Shown: positions 26,219 to 36,473 of the stretch, one piece after another
How positions within the stretch are numbered: position 1 is the stretch's first letter
How the letters are laid out: every line of letters begins with the position of its first letter
Source of the DNA: Bondarzewia mesenterica
Taxonomy: Eukaryota; Basidiomycota; Agaricomycetes; Russulales; Bondarzewiaceae
Direction: 5' to 3'
Assembly (NCBI GenBank): GCA_004802705.1
Contig: SGPL01000111.1
Location: 1-64,000 of the forward strand
DNA: 64,000 nt
Position numbers and translations under genes: made by a program
Notes under the pieces: generated by a model
The model's database searches: none
Seen by the model: only the letters and a program-made list of their open reading frames with translations
What the model was told of the DNA's origin: nothing

Positions 26219-29200
26219 ATGGGTTCCTTCCCTACCATTCGTTCTTCCCATCTTGCCCCGGGCACAACGACGCCCTCGTCTTCCACGAAATGGACAGACG
26301 ACGTGCATTCTGAACGCCCGACCCTCTCCCAAGATAAAGTAAATGAAAAATCTATTACCGCGACCCAAACCCCCGTTATCCCCGCAGCCGTCGACGCTTT
26401 CCTCCCCCCGCCCGCAGTCGCCCCAATCCCCTCTACGCGTTCCAAACCCACCTTTAAAAAGTCAGCCCGCATCGACGGTGGGCTGCGCGTTCACTGGGCA
26501 AAAATTCGCAGGCGCCTGGGTAGCGGCACGTCCCCTTCCACCTCATCCGTCATCGACGGCAGCACCGCCGGCAACAGTACCATCGTTCGCAACCAGCTCG
26601 CCCAGTACGAGGAGGGCGACGAGCTCGACGAGGTCATCGTCGATCGCAACTGGTCAGAGCACCTCAAGAGCTCCGTCAGTCTTTCCGAGGCAGGCCCTTC
26701 CCCTGAAAAGTCCGGTGGTCCTCACCAGAATGGTACCAGTAACACTGACCACGACAGTCTCGCCGCCTTTCATTCCGACGGTGCTCGGGCCGCATGCCTA
26801 CCCTTCATCATCCTTCGCTGGCGTCTCTGGCCTGCCGTCGTTGATTTCTTCTCCCTGCGCTTTCCAGACGACAATGCAGAGGGTCAATATAGAAAGGAAC
26901 ACTGGTTCATGCGCAAGGTGCGTTTCTCGTCTCAGTGCAATCTCATTGTTCTTTTCTTCCCCGACGGCTCGAGGCATTGACCGATCGGGCTTAGTCCCTC
27001 GCCCTTTGGTCCGCGGCATTCTTGATAGTCAACTGGTCTCTCGCCGCCGCTTTCGTGCCCGGTCCGCGCGTGCTTGCTGATAACATCTTCTTCTTCGGGG
27101 TACGTCCGTTCCTGCTGCAGACGTCACTAGCGTCCCTGTCAAGATAGATCCCCTCGAGCATTTATTTGTTGGAATTTCGTAGGTCTCCACGTTTTTGACG
27201 TTTCCGATACTGCCGATGGTCATGTACGATTGGCCTCGGGATTGGTCTAACTTCTATCAGGTTTTCTTGACGGCTTCTGTATGGTCTTGGTCCGTCCTGT
27301 CCATGCTGCGTCTCGATCCGTCTCTCTTATCTCATTTCATTCTTATCTTCGTCTGATATGAAGGGCGTTATACCAAGTTTTATTCATGTGAGTCGGTGGA
27401 ATACGTGAAAACTTAAAGGCTGGTTGACGCCTACATGCTTGATTGCAGATACTTCTGCGGCTATTATCTCAAACGCAAATCATATTTTACCTGCGGTAGC
27501 AAGGATTTTTTGTCGACGTTTTAGTGCGTGCATCCCTTCGTTCGTTTGTTCCCCGTGCGCAAGGAATGTTGATCGCTCGTATCGTGTTTTGCGTGTGCAG
27601 CTATGCGAGCGGCCTGCAGACTATCGCGTTATTTGGGCTCAAACTCAAGCGGCTGCCCGCCATAATTGGGGCTGTCGTCTGGTTTATCGTGTGGGTTGTT
27701 TTCATTTGCGTGCTGTGCTGCGTGGTAGAATATACGCGTTCATGCTCTTTCTTTTCTTATCACAGTGCGTGCGTGCTTATCCTCCCGGACCGCACGAGCT
27801 GGGTCAGAAGTAAGTTTGTCGTCGTCGTCGCGCCAATTTTTCTTTTCACTGACCGGGACATCTGATCTGTTCTTCTCACTATATCATATCATGGTTTCGG
27901 CTCGAATTATCTACATCATAGATATCGTCAATTTCTGTGTCTTTCAATTTTTCCTCATCTACGTCCATTATATGCGCGAGACCGTGCGTCCCTTTCCTTT
28001 CCTTCCCTTCCATTTTCAATTTCCGACCCACACATTGATTGATGGACTTCGAATGGCGTGGGCGAAAAAAAAAAACGCAAACTTAGTCGGAACGCAGGTT
28101 GTATACCCTCCGCGAGCAGCTCAAGATTCAGTTTCGCGCGACGCAGAAGGCGCAGGTGAACGAGAGCAAGGCATCCGATTCGAAGCGCCGGCTCACATCG
28201 TGCGTCCCTCTCCTCCCATCCTTCTCCATTGACTAACTGACTGACTGACTGACTGACTGTTGGGACATGCGGTAGATACATGTTTCATGATAAGTCCCTT
28301 CTTTTGAATTTCTGTGGAAGGTGAGATGGAGGATGTTGACATGCGCGTGTGGGCGTTTTGATTACAGGTCCGCGTGCCATTGAATATTGCCCGTGAGTGT
28401 ATACTCGTTGGACCACTTTGGTTTAGGGTGGTCGCTCACTTCATCTATCCTCTTCTTCCTTTCCCCACTTCCCTCCCTTGTCGTCCTTTTTCGCCCGGCA
28501 GTGCTCGCGGTCCAGAACATAGAAGCGTCGGGCGTGGTGCCCCAAGAGCAGGACATTGAGTTCAAGGCGCTCGAGGGCAGTCTGAGCATGATGTCCAAAG
28601 GTGCGCTGGTCCTCCTGACCCTTATACTGCTCGCGATTGTTGGCTCACAGTTCTTTTCGAAATCATGTGATTGATAGTGTTGAACGACGTGTTGGACTTT
28701 AATAGGATGGACAGTGGGCGGTTCGAGACTGTGTCCAAGGTGCGCTGTCGTTGGTCGCTATTTAAGAGAGGATCGGGTATGTTCTGACGTTCCGTCATGT
28801 GTGGATTCGTTCTGCGGTGTGTTGGTGTAGCCGTACGCGTTCCACCATGTCATGCGCTCGCTGTTCGTTCCCCTGCGGTTGGCGGCGAATGCGCGGCAGT
28901 TGGCGTTCGTCACGGATATAGATCCGTGCATCGACAAGGTGCGTCTCGTCGTTAAACGGTGTCCAATAACTTCTGAGATCAACTCACGTGCAATCAATCA
29001 CACAGATTGCGCGCCGCTTCGCGTATGCTGCGCGAGGGATGGGCGCGGAGGAGATTGAGCGCCAGCTGGAGGCGCGGCCGGACGAGGATGGGGTCGTGAC
29101 TGGGGACGAGACGCGGTTGATGCAGGTCATCACGAATCTGGCGAGCAATGCGTGTAAGTTCACGCCGCCGGGCGGCATGTTGGGGGTGTCGACACGGTTG

Positions 29201-31073
29201 CTCATCCCTGCCTGTGTGTGCGCGTTTGAGGACGAGGGGAAGGAGATGGAAGAAGGAAAGGAGGGAAAGGAGGAGCGAGAGAGGAAGGAGGGCCAAGGGG
29301 AAGGCCGTCCGAAGTTGTCTGCGAGGAGGCTGAGCGAGCATAATTTGCGGTATATGAAGCCTGCTGAGTTTGTTGTCGTGAGGATCGAGGTCACAGATAC
29401 GGGGTTTGGGATCCCGCCGAAGGAGATGATGCAGAGCAAGTTGTTTTGTGAGTTTCCCTTTTTTTTGGAGCGTTTGATATTTCCGCTGGATATTGGGTGG
29501 AGCCCTCGTTCCATTTGTCTTTGTCGGCTTTTGCGCCGAGATTCTGGATCTTGGTTTGTGAGTTCACGTGGAGATACTGACCTTTCTTCGTCTTCTTCTT
29601 GCTCGCATTTTCTGTTTTGTAGCGGCGTTCAATCAGACGGAGCAGGGCAAGCAGCAGGGCGGGAAGGGTACGGGGCTTGGATTGGCGCTCGTGCGGCAAA
29701 TCGTGAAGCGGAGTGGCGGGCGGTTGGGCGTGCAGTCCAAGGTGGGAAAGGGATCGACGTTTTGGGTTGAGCTGCGTGCGTGTCATTCGAGTTTTGCCTT
29801 CTCTCATGTGTGCGGTGCTGATTACCTTGGTGCAGCACTCGGTGTGGGTGCCGATGCGGTCATGCCGACGACGCCGCCCCGGCAGGACTCTGCGAGCGAA
29901 CTGGCGGATGAAGCACGTAAACGTTTGGTCGGCTCGTCACCGTGGATTTCGCAGGAACCACGGCAGCGTTCGTCTGCGATGCAAAGTATTATGGAACAAG
30001 GTGAGAGATTTGTTCACGTTCGTCAGCTTCCGCGTGTATTCGGGTTCACTGAGAACTTGGGGATCGCGTTAGGTGGACTAGTGGAGTTGGCCGCGAAGCC
30101 GGGGGAGAACCCCGCTGTGATCACGCGCACGATCAAGGACACACTGTTCACGCCTGCTGGATTGCCCTCGCCTCCAGCGGTCGAAATGCCGGAGTTCCTG
30201 TTGACGCTCCCCAAGTCCGCGCCCGCGCCGAGCGCGTCTACAGCCACGGTAATGTATCCTACAAAGCTCCCACCGCATGCGGACCGCCGGCCGGCGATGG
30301 AGTCGCACGAGTCTTCGTTAACGACGGTGACAGCTACGACGGCGACAGTAGTCAACCCATCGAGCTCGGGTTGGTCGCCACTGCCCTCGCCCAGAGCTCC
30401 GCCGCCGCCGCTGCCAGCGGTCCCGCAGGGTTTGCATGTGCTCGTGGTCGACGACGACTCACTCACGCGCATGTTGATGAATCGGATGCTCACACGTTTG
30501 GGCTGTTTGGTGTCTACGGCGGAGAACGGCCAGCTCGCGTTGGAGATGATTATGGGCCCGGGAGCGAATTCGGGAAGGCGGTCGTCGTTCGCTTTGGAAG
30601 AGGCGGGATCGGGATCCGGGTCGGTCTCGGGAGATATGAGAGATGGGGAGGAGGGGGATGGGGATGGGGAGAGCAAGTACGCGATTGTATTTTTGGATAA
30701 TCAGATGCCGGTGTTGTCGGGGTTGAAGGCGGTGGCGAGGTTGAGGGAGGCGGGGAGGAAGGATTTTGTTGTTGGTGTTACGGGTGCGTGTTTCTTTTTT
30801 CCCCCTTCTTCTCATGCTGGCGTGGTGTGCTGATGATCCATGGGCTTGTTAGGGAATGCGTTGTTGCCCGATCAGAAGGAGTATTTAGAAGCGGGGGTAG
30901 ACCAGTGCGTATATTAATCTTGAATGATCATGGGAACGGGATGCTCATTTTTCGTTCGGTGATGCAGCGTGCTCACGAAGCCGGTGCTGGAGAAGAGCTT
31001 GAGAGGCATGTTGATCTTGGCCGGCGAGCGACTTCAGAGGGCGCGCGCTGGCGCTGAGCCCGCGCCTTCGTGA
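26219..31073 (+). CDS. Membrane-bound hybrid histidine kinase
   Basis: This two-component sensor autophosphorylates on His and passes phosphate to its own receiver Asp, then presumably to a Ypd1-type phosphotransfer protein. The start at 26219 follows CTCTGCAG and opens a ~230-residue hydrophilic N-terminus. Hydrophobic segments follow across many small exons (26,990-27,980; for example SLALWSAAFLIVNWSLAAAF, ARIIYIIDIVNFCVFQFFLI), suggesting roughly seven membrane spans. A coiled linker leads to the HisKA H-box YMFHEVRVPLNIAL, a VLNDVLDFNRMDSGRFE helix, then HATPase: N box NLASNACKFTPPGG, G1 DTGFGIPP, F box AAFNQTEQGK, G2 GKGTGLGLALV. The receiver has VLVVDDDSLTRMLMNRML, phosphoacceptor Asp in IVFLDNQMPVLSG, VTGNA and the closing Lys in LTKPVLEKSL. 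The stop is at 31073. Charged inserts split the HATPase between N and G1 boxes and the receiver before its Asp. No extracellular sensor domain is recognised, so the stimulus is unknown. Confidence 0.92.
28236..28259 (+). repeat. (ACTG)n microsatellite in a kinase intron
   Basis: About six tandem ACTG units lie within an intron of the histidine kinase, just before the exon carrying the H-box. It is short and likely length-variable, with no coding effect. Confidence 0.9.
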
Positions 31074-32541
31074 CGTTTTCTTTTCTTTCTCTCTTCTATG
31101 TGCACTCGTTCTTCTCTGCTCTTGTTAGATGACAGTCTTTTCGCATCTGCTCTCACTGCATCATTGACCTTTGGACGGACGCGCACATGCGTCGTCTTTG
31201 ACTAAGTTATATCCCCCATACTTAATTGCATAGTCTTCCCATGTCCACTTTTCTCCCGGTCCTCACTGTTTCCTCACGATCTGCTGCCATCTCTTTTATC
31301 TCCTTTTTTTCTTGGCTTTCTCCGGGGTGCATGGATAAGTATTCGTCTTGCCATACCCATCGATCTCATGCGTGCGATCGAACTATCTCATACACATACA
31401 CGTACACATACACATGCGCGTCTTTTATCTTGTCTTTCGCCGTCGCTCACCCTCATCCCTATATTGTACTTTTCCATCATTCGCTCGTACATGCATACCT
31501 CGCTCTCGTCATCGCTTTCCATCGTCCATCTCCAGTCGCTGCTCCATCTTTCTCTCGTCTGTTTTCAGAGTCCCATCATCGCTCCCTCCCCTCCCCTCCC
31601 CTTCCACCAGTCCTGTCTATGCTATATTTTGCGCGCGTGCATCCGTGCACGGTCTCTTTGTCCTGTGCTACTTACCATAATCTTATTTGTGCATATCGAT
31701 TCTATGTATCTGGCGGCGGGTTTTAAAAAAAAAATTCTTCGTGTTTCCTTGTTTTTCGTTGGTACATGGAATCTTCTCATCCTTCTCTCGCTTTTGGTAC
31801 ATGTGTATACGGTATTTTGTCGATCTTGAATTTTTTGGGTGTCTCGGTTCTGCACATTACTGTATATATGCCACCTGACTCGGTTTCGTGCCCTTGACGT
31901 CGCAGATTCATGGGGAATACATCCTTACTTTCTTTTCTTGCGATTACCTTGATTTGCAGTTGGTTGAAATGAGTGATTGAGACCGTGACTACACGCATTC
32001 CTACTTGCAGTTCCGTCAGGAGCGTTGGAACACTCACATGTGCGGTACTTACATGCAGGAGGAGTTACGTTTTTAATCCTCGAGTGCGTGCGCTAATACA
32101 GTAGATATGTTCCGCTCTAGCCAGGCCACGCCTTTCTGGACAGTCCAGCAGTGGACGGTGAAAAATTGTGGTGAAGCCACTTAGCCAACCGTCTGATAAT
32201 TTGGGCCAGATGAATCTGTACACTGTGGACACTTGTTGGCGAAAGCAGGACCAAACCTGACCAAGCTGAGTTTCGGACCCCGGTTCCTCCCAGGACCCGG
32301 ACGCTCCTCTTCCATTTTCTCCTCCTGCTTGTGACTCGGCAAATATTCAGATACGGAACCATTCATCCTCGGAGCCTTCCACGTACGAACAACGACCGTA
32401 GTCTCTCAATTCGTGGAGACAATTGAGGTGAGCATGGCTCGCACCTACCCCTATGCGATCGACTGGCTGATTTATCCAGTCATGAACAGTGAATATCCTG
32501 TAACACCGATCTGCATTCTACGAACAAAGTAGACGAACAGC
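31074..32541. other. Pyrimidine-rich 3' region and spacer without a supported gene
   Basis: Downstream of the kinase stop the plus strand is strongly C/T-rich to about 31,700, with an ACACATACACGTACACATAC-type repeat near 31,390. Long open stretches on the plus strand here reflect the missing purines, not genes. A 61-codon minus-strand frame (32,181-32,366) has one CPQC pair but no clear family. The last ~150 bp should hold the DHFR promoter. Confidence 0.5.
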
Positions 32542-33249
32542 ATGGCGCGTCTCACACTGATCGTAGCTGCAACTACGATGAACGGGATCGGGCAGAATGC
32601 GGGGCTCCCCTGGCGGCTACCGAAAGAGATGGCGTATTTTGCACGGGCGACGACGAGCGCGCCGGAAGGGCGCGTCAATTCCGTGATCATGGGCAGGAAT
32701 ACGTGGGAGAGCATCCCGAAAAAGTTTCGTCCGCTGCGCGATCGTATTAATGTCGTCATTTCGCGAAACGCGGAATATGATCTGTACGCTGCGTCCTTTC
32801 TCTGCTTCTCTACCCATATCCTGTTTGTTGAGCATCCGTGCAGGTCAGTTGCGCCGCCTGCACAGGTATACCTTCACAGGGATCTGCGATCTGCGTTGAA
32901 CCGCCTTTCGAATCCCGATGCATTTCAGAAAGCCGTACATCGGCACTTTATCATCGGTGGTGCGACGCTCTATCAGGAGTCGCTCGCCTTCGCGCCTTCG
33001 GATGTGGAACCGTTCGTCGACCGCGTATTACTCACCCGCATCCTCTCACCCGCCTTTGACAAGTGCGACGTGTTCATGCCGGACTTTCTCTCCTCTGTGA
33101 GAGTCAACAATGAGTCGGATGAACATGGAGAGTGGGAGAGGGCTTCGCATGAGGAGTTGAGCACGTGGATGGGTTTTGATGTGCCGGGAGGCGTGCAGGA
33201 AGAGAAGGGTGTGCAGTACGAGTTTCAGATGTGGACCAGAAACGGGTAG
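32542..33249 (+). CDS. DHFR: Dihydrofolate reductase
   Basis: DHFR reduces dihydrofolate to tetrahydrofolate with NADPH, supplying thymidylate and purine synthesis. The reading frame opens MARLTLIVAATTMNGIGQNAGLPWRLPKEM (given here as two adjacent motifs: the substrate loop GIGQNAGLPW and the acidic residue in LPKEM). The NADPH-binding motifs VIMGRNTWESIPKKFRPL and HFIIGGATLYQESL follow, then LTRI and a fungal C-terminal insert. A 60-nt intron (32,784-32,843, donor GTACGC, acceptor TGCAG) has a length divisible by three and no stop, so the genomic frame reads through. Removing it restores NAEYDLSVAPPAQVYLHRDL, matching the family far better than the unspliced frame. The spliced product is 215 residues, normal for fungi. 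Confidence 0.97.
   Translation: MARLTLIVAATTMNGIGQNAGLPWRLPKEMAYFARATTSAPEGRVNSVIMGRNTWESIPKKFRPLRDRINVVISRNAEYDLYAASFLCFSTHILFVEHPCRSVAPPAQVYLHRDLRSALNRLSNPDAFQKAVHRHFIIGGATLYQESLAFAPSDVEPFVDRVLLTRILSPAFDKCDVFMPDFLSSVRVNNESDEHGEWERASHEELSTWMGFDVPGGVQEEKGVQYEFQMWTRNG
32784..32843 (+). other. DHFR: Read-through-capable 60-nt intron in DHFR
   Basis: GT...AG boundaries lie inside an otherwise open frame. Retention would insert 20 residues, many hydrophobic, in a region where the family has none. Confidence 0.85.
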
Positions 33250-33697
33250 CGAGAAACCTCTAACTCAACAACAAGGTACCCCGACGGGTGACCTGCTGGA
33301 GCCATCGTTCCCGAGTCTACTTGGGCTTGTACTACTTGTTAAAAGTTGCAAAAGTTGATCCTTGTAAGTTGTTGTGATTTCTCCCTTTACGTGGCCCACC
33401 GAGTACCCCGGTTGTTCGCGAGGGCGAGATGAGGGTGATCTGCTAGAATATTGAGCTCCTGAGGTTTGCAGGCAGGGCGGTAGGTTTATACTGCTTGCTG
33501 CAGGCTCAGAAATGGTCGTCCGTGACGTCACGTAATCCTGGACAAGCCTTAACCCTGAATTGGGTTCTGCCTGGACAATTACCAAGATCGACGACTCGAT
33601 CGGTAAGATACAAAGGTGACACAAAGCCGCGTCACCTCAGCTTGCTTCCTCAGCTCAGCGCTAGCGCTCACCTCCACCTTTCGACACTACAACCACT
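33250..33697. promoter_or_regulatory. Intergenic region, DHFR to WLM gene
   Basis: About 450 bp of noncoding DNA with the DHFR 3' end and the WLM-gene promoter. No motif stands out. Confidence 0.4.
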
Positions 33698-34814
33698 ATG
33701 GATACCCCCAGCCTCATATCCTTCCAAGTCACTTATCGCGGCGCGATTCACCCTCTCAGTCTGCTCCCAGAATCGACCCTCGCAATGTTACAAATCCGTC
33801 TCGAAGAACTTACCTCTGTTCCACCTTCACAACAGAAGTTGATTTACAAGGGCAAGAAGCCATCCCACACGGACGATACCACCCTTCAGGAAGCTGGATT
33901 TAAGAATGGGATTAGAGTGCAATTGCTAGGTGCGACGGCAGAGGAAGTAGGAGGGATCAGGAAGATAGAGGATGAGCAGAGGAAACGAGAGAGGATCATG
34001 CGGGAACGTGCTCTGAAGGGAACCGTTAAAGTGCGTCTCATCTACATGCCGGAATTTCTGCTGCGTTCTTTACTTGATGGTTTTGATAGGTACGCTCGAC
34101 TGGCCTGTCCACGTTCTCTCCATTGCCCACCCAGTACAGATTCCATAAACTCGAACCGCTTCCACATCTCCCCAAACCTGAGACCGCGCTCTCCTTTCTT
34201 GAGCGCATCTCCTCAGATCCTGCAGTCCTTCATGTCATGCAGGCACATCGTTTTTCCGTTGGCATGCTCACTGAGCTTGCACCACACGAGCAGCCAAACT
34301 TGCTCGGACTCAACATGAACGCAGGCCAAGTAATAAAGCTCAGAATCCGGACCGACGTGTATGACGGCTTCAGACCCTACCTCGACGTGAGAAGAGTACT
34401 GTGTCACGAGCTATCGCACAACGTCTGGGGCGACCATGATAATAATGTTTGCTCAATTCATCTCTCCTCCTTCCAGCTGCATACAAACTGACACAACCCG
34501 TTGTATCTGTACAGTTTAAGGAGTTGAATTCGAGACTTAATCGTGAAGTTGTCGAGTTCGAACGCGCTGCAAGGGAGGGCGCGCACTTGCTCGTTGATGG
34601 TCTCGGTGGGTATCAGCCCACGTCCGAGCTCGAGGCAGAAGCGCGTGTATATGTCCTCGGAGGGGATGGTGTGACAGGGCCATCGGCTAATGAGAGCATT
34701 GAAGAGAGACGGAGGCGCATGCTGGAGGCAACGATGAATCGGTTGAGAAAGGAGGAAGAAGAATTGGAACAGAGTTGTGGAACCCGTGGGACGACAGGTA
34801 GCAGTGATAATTGA
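33698..34814 (+). CDS. Ubiquitin-like / WLM-domain metalloprotease
   Basis: Three phase-0 exons (33,698-34,030; 34,135-34,446; 34,515-34,814) give 945 nt, 314 residues plus stop. Residues ~5-75 form a ubiquitin-like domain (SFQVTYRGAIHPLSLLPEST ... QQKLIYKGKKP ... GFKNGIRVQLLG). The middle is a WLM domain (Wss1-like): FHKLEPLPHLPKPETALSFL, VGMLTELAPHEQPNLLGLN, and the zinc-protease signature CHELSHNVWGDHD, where H-E-x-x-H plus a downstream His/Asp bind zinc. Wss1-family proteases clip proteins crosslinked to DNA or SUMO-modified proteins; members carrying a UBL, like fission yeast SPCC1442.07c, probably dock on Cdc48 or the proteasome. A basic/acidic helical tail follows. The last intron has a less usual donor, GTTTGC. 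The nuclear role is inference from the family. Confidence 0.93.
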
Positions 34815-35014
34815 GGGCACTGCATCATAATTACTTGTCTTCATGAATGTGTTCAGCAGGTGTATAATTGCTGATATATGGAGGGTTAGAAGTGATAATA
34901 GAATGTATAAAAATTTAACAATAAGTTGTATGTTCGAGCTTGTGTCGATAGCAGCAGCCAATCGAACACGCTCACTGTATACAGACTGCGATAAAATTGA
35001 AGAAAAATCCCATT
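34815..35014. other. Spacer between WLM gene and the tRNA-like gene
   Basis: AT-rich noncoding DNA. It ends with a run of five A at 35,003-35,007, which is a T5 Pol III terminator for the minus-strand tRNA-like gene. Confidence 0.5.
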
Positions 35015-35086
35015 AGCCAACTTGGGGATCGGACCCAAGACCTTCACTTTTATGATGGCGACGCTCTACCAGCTGGGCTAGTCGGC
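35015..35086 (-). tRNA. Degenerate tRNA-Met(CAT)-like gene
   Basis: The minus strand reads as an elongator-Met-like tRNA: acceptor GCCGACT/AGTTGGC closes with G-T wobble, an A-box-like TAGCCCAGCTGG is present, and a CAT triplet sits in the anticodon region. Several defects argue against a healthy gene. One base is missing between the acceptor and D stems, the D stem GCCC/GAGC has a C-A mismatch, the anticodon region GCCATCATAAAAGTG does not form a clean 5-bp stem with a 7-nt loop, the T loop is TCCGATC in place of TTCGANC, and the discriminator would be T. A T5 terminator follows. It could be a decaying copy or a sequence with base errors. Confidence 0.6.
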
Positions 35087-35461
35087 GTATAATCTCCGTG
35101 GCTGACTAATTCCGTCGTTCTGAGTCGGCGCGGACGTGAGCACACAAGTCATATGATATTAACTATCATAAATAAATCTGGTTCATTTAAATCCTAAAAA
35201 TGTCTTTTTCGTCCTTGGCATCCGACACAGACATTTCAGGCATTGTTGCGTGCTTAATTGAGCTTGCACTGTGTGCGCAGTGCTGAGTGTAGACTGGAGA
35301 GACCTCATTGGAGGCGTGGGATTGACCGGGATTGACCGAAGCAACTATGCAGTACCAAGCCACCGAAACTAAAGAGGGAATGGAAAGCGCGGGGACAAAC
35401 AAGTACTAACAGCTCGCTTGAAGGTAAGATTATCGACGACGACATCCCCGGCATAGACGAC
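35087..35461. promoter_or_regulatory. RPL11 upstream region
   Basis: About 375 bp upstream of the L11 start codon. It contains a direct duplicate GATTGACCGGGATTGACCG (about 35,321-35,339), a possible site for a ribosomal-protein gene regulator; this is only an inference. Confidence 0.35.
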
Positions 35462-36184
35462 ATGGTGCGCACTTTTTTCCTCCATCGCTGTCGACGTTCG
35501 TGCTGAACACCGACATGGCCAGGCCGACACAAAGACTGCCCCTACGAACCCTATGCGTGAGCTCCGCATCGAGAAGCTCGTCATCAGTTGAGTCCACACC
35601 GCCTATGTTCGCATTTCTCGCCGCTCAGCTCACCCCTCCCCCCCTGCCTTTCCCTGCCTTGCAGACATCTCCGTCGGCGAGTCGGGTGATCGCCTGACGC
35701 GGGCCTCGAAGGTCCTCGAGCAGCTCACGGGTCAGACGCCCGTGACCTCGAAAGCGCGCTACACCGTACGCACGTTCGGCATCCGTCGTAACGAAAAGAT
35801 CGCCGTGCACGTCACCATCCGCGGGCCCAAGGCGGAAGAAATCCTCGAGCGCGGGTTGAAGGTCAAGGAGTACGAGCTTCGTCGCAGGAACTTCTCCGAG
35901 ACGGGCAACTTTGGCTTCGGCATTCAGGAGCACATTGATCTTGGTGCCCGATACGACCCTGGTATTGGTATCTTTGGCATGGACTTTTACGTCGTCATGG
36001 GCCGGCCAGGGAACCGTGTCGCGAAGAGGAGGGTGAAGACGGCGCGGGTGGGCCCTTCGCACCGGGTGGGGAAGGATGATACGATGGCGTGGTTCAAGCA
36101 GCGGTTCGATGGCATCATCCTCGTGAGTTTCCTCACCTAATCTTCAACGACGCTTTCGTGACATTCTGCGGTTTACAGAAATAA
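35462..36184 (+). CDS. RPL11: 60S ribosomal protein L11 (uL5)
   Basis: uL5 binds 5S rRNA and helix 84 in the central protuberance of the large subunit. Four exons fit exactly: 35,462-35,464 (only the ATG), 35,523-35,586, 35,665-36,122 and 36,179-36,184 (AAA TAA), total 531 nt, 176 residues. All three introns are GT...AG (58, 78 and 56 nt). The joined product begins [20 protein letters not shown] and contains [52 protein letters not shown] and a basic C-terminus, matching the universal family over its whole length. A start codon immediately followed by an intron is common in ribosomal protein genes and often lets the first intron act on expression. Confidence 0.98.
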
Positions 36185-36473
36185 TTGTCTCGCTATACCT
36201 CTGTTTTTTTCACCTCCCTCTATGACTCTATTGCTACGCCATGTACCATGCACGCAACCCAAAATGCACTCCATTTCTCTGTTGGGCACACGACATTTTC
36301 ATCGCGACTTGTGACTTTTAAGAAAACGCTCATAGAAGACTGAGTAAGTGAGGCTGCATCAATTTCATTTTCCTTCTGCTTCTGCAATACACTACACTAC
36401 AACAATGGTAAAATCCACCCCATCATGAGCACATATCAAGCCTAAGCAGGAACCCAAAAAAAAACAAAGCAAC
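36185..36473. terminator. Convergent 3' region
   Basis: 289 bp lie between the RPL11 stop and the stop of the unidentified minus-strand gene. A CACTACACTACAACAATGG stretch near 36,389 is noted but no function is assigned. Confidence 0.35.

Noticed and set aside
28236..28259. Start of a CRISPR-like or satellite array
   Set aside because: It is a simple ACTG microsatellite of about six units inside an intron; no spacer-repeat structure exists anywhere in the window.
31226..31829. Long overlapping plus-strand frames after the kinase
   Set aside because: Three overlapping frames are open because the strand is pyrimidine-rich; products are Ser/Leu/Phe-rich and lack domains.
32181..32366. Small minus-strand protein with a CPQC pair
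   Set aside because: One Cys pair alone is not a zinc module; no second pair, splice continuation or family resemblance was found.
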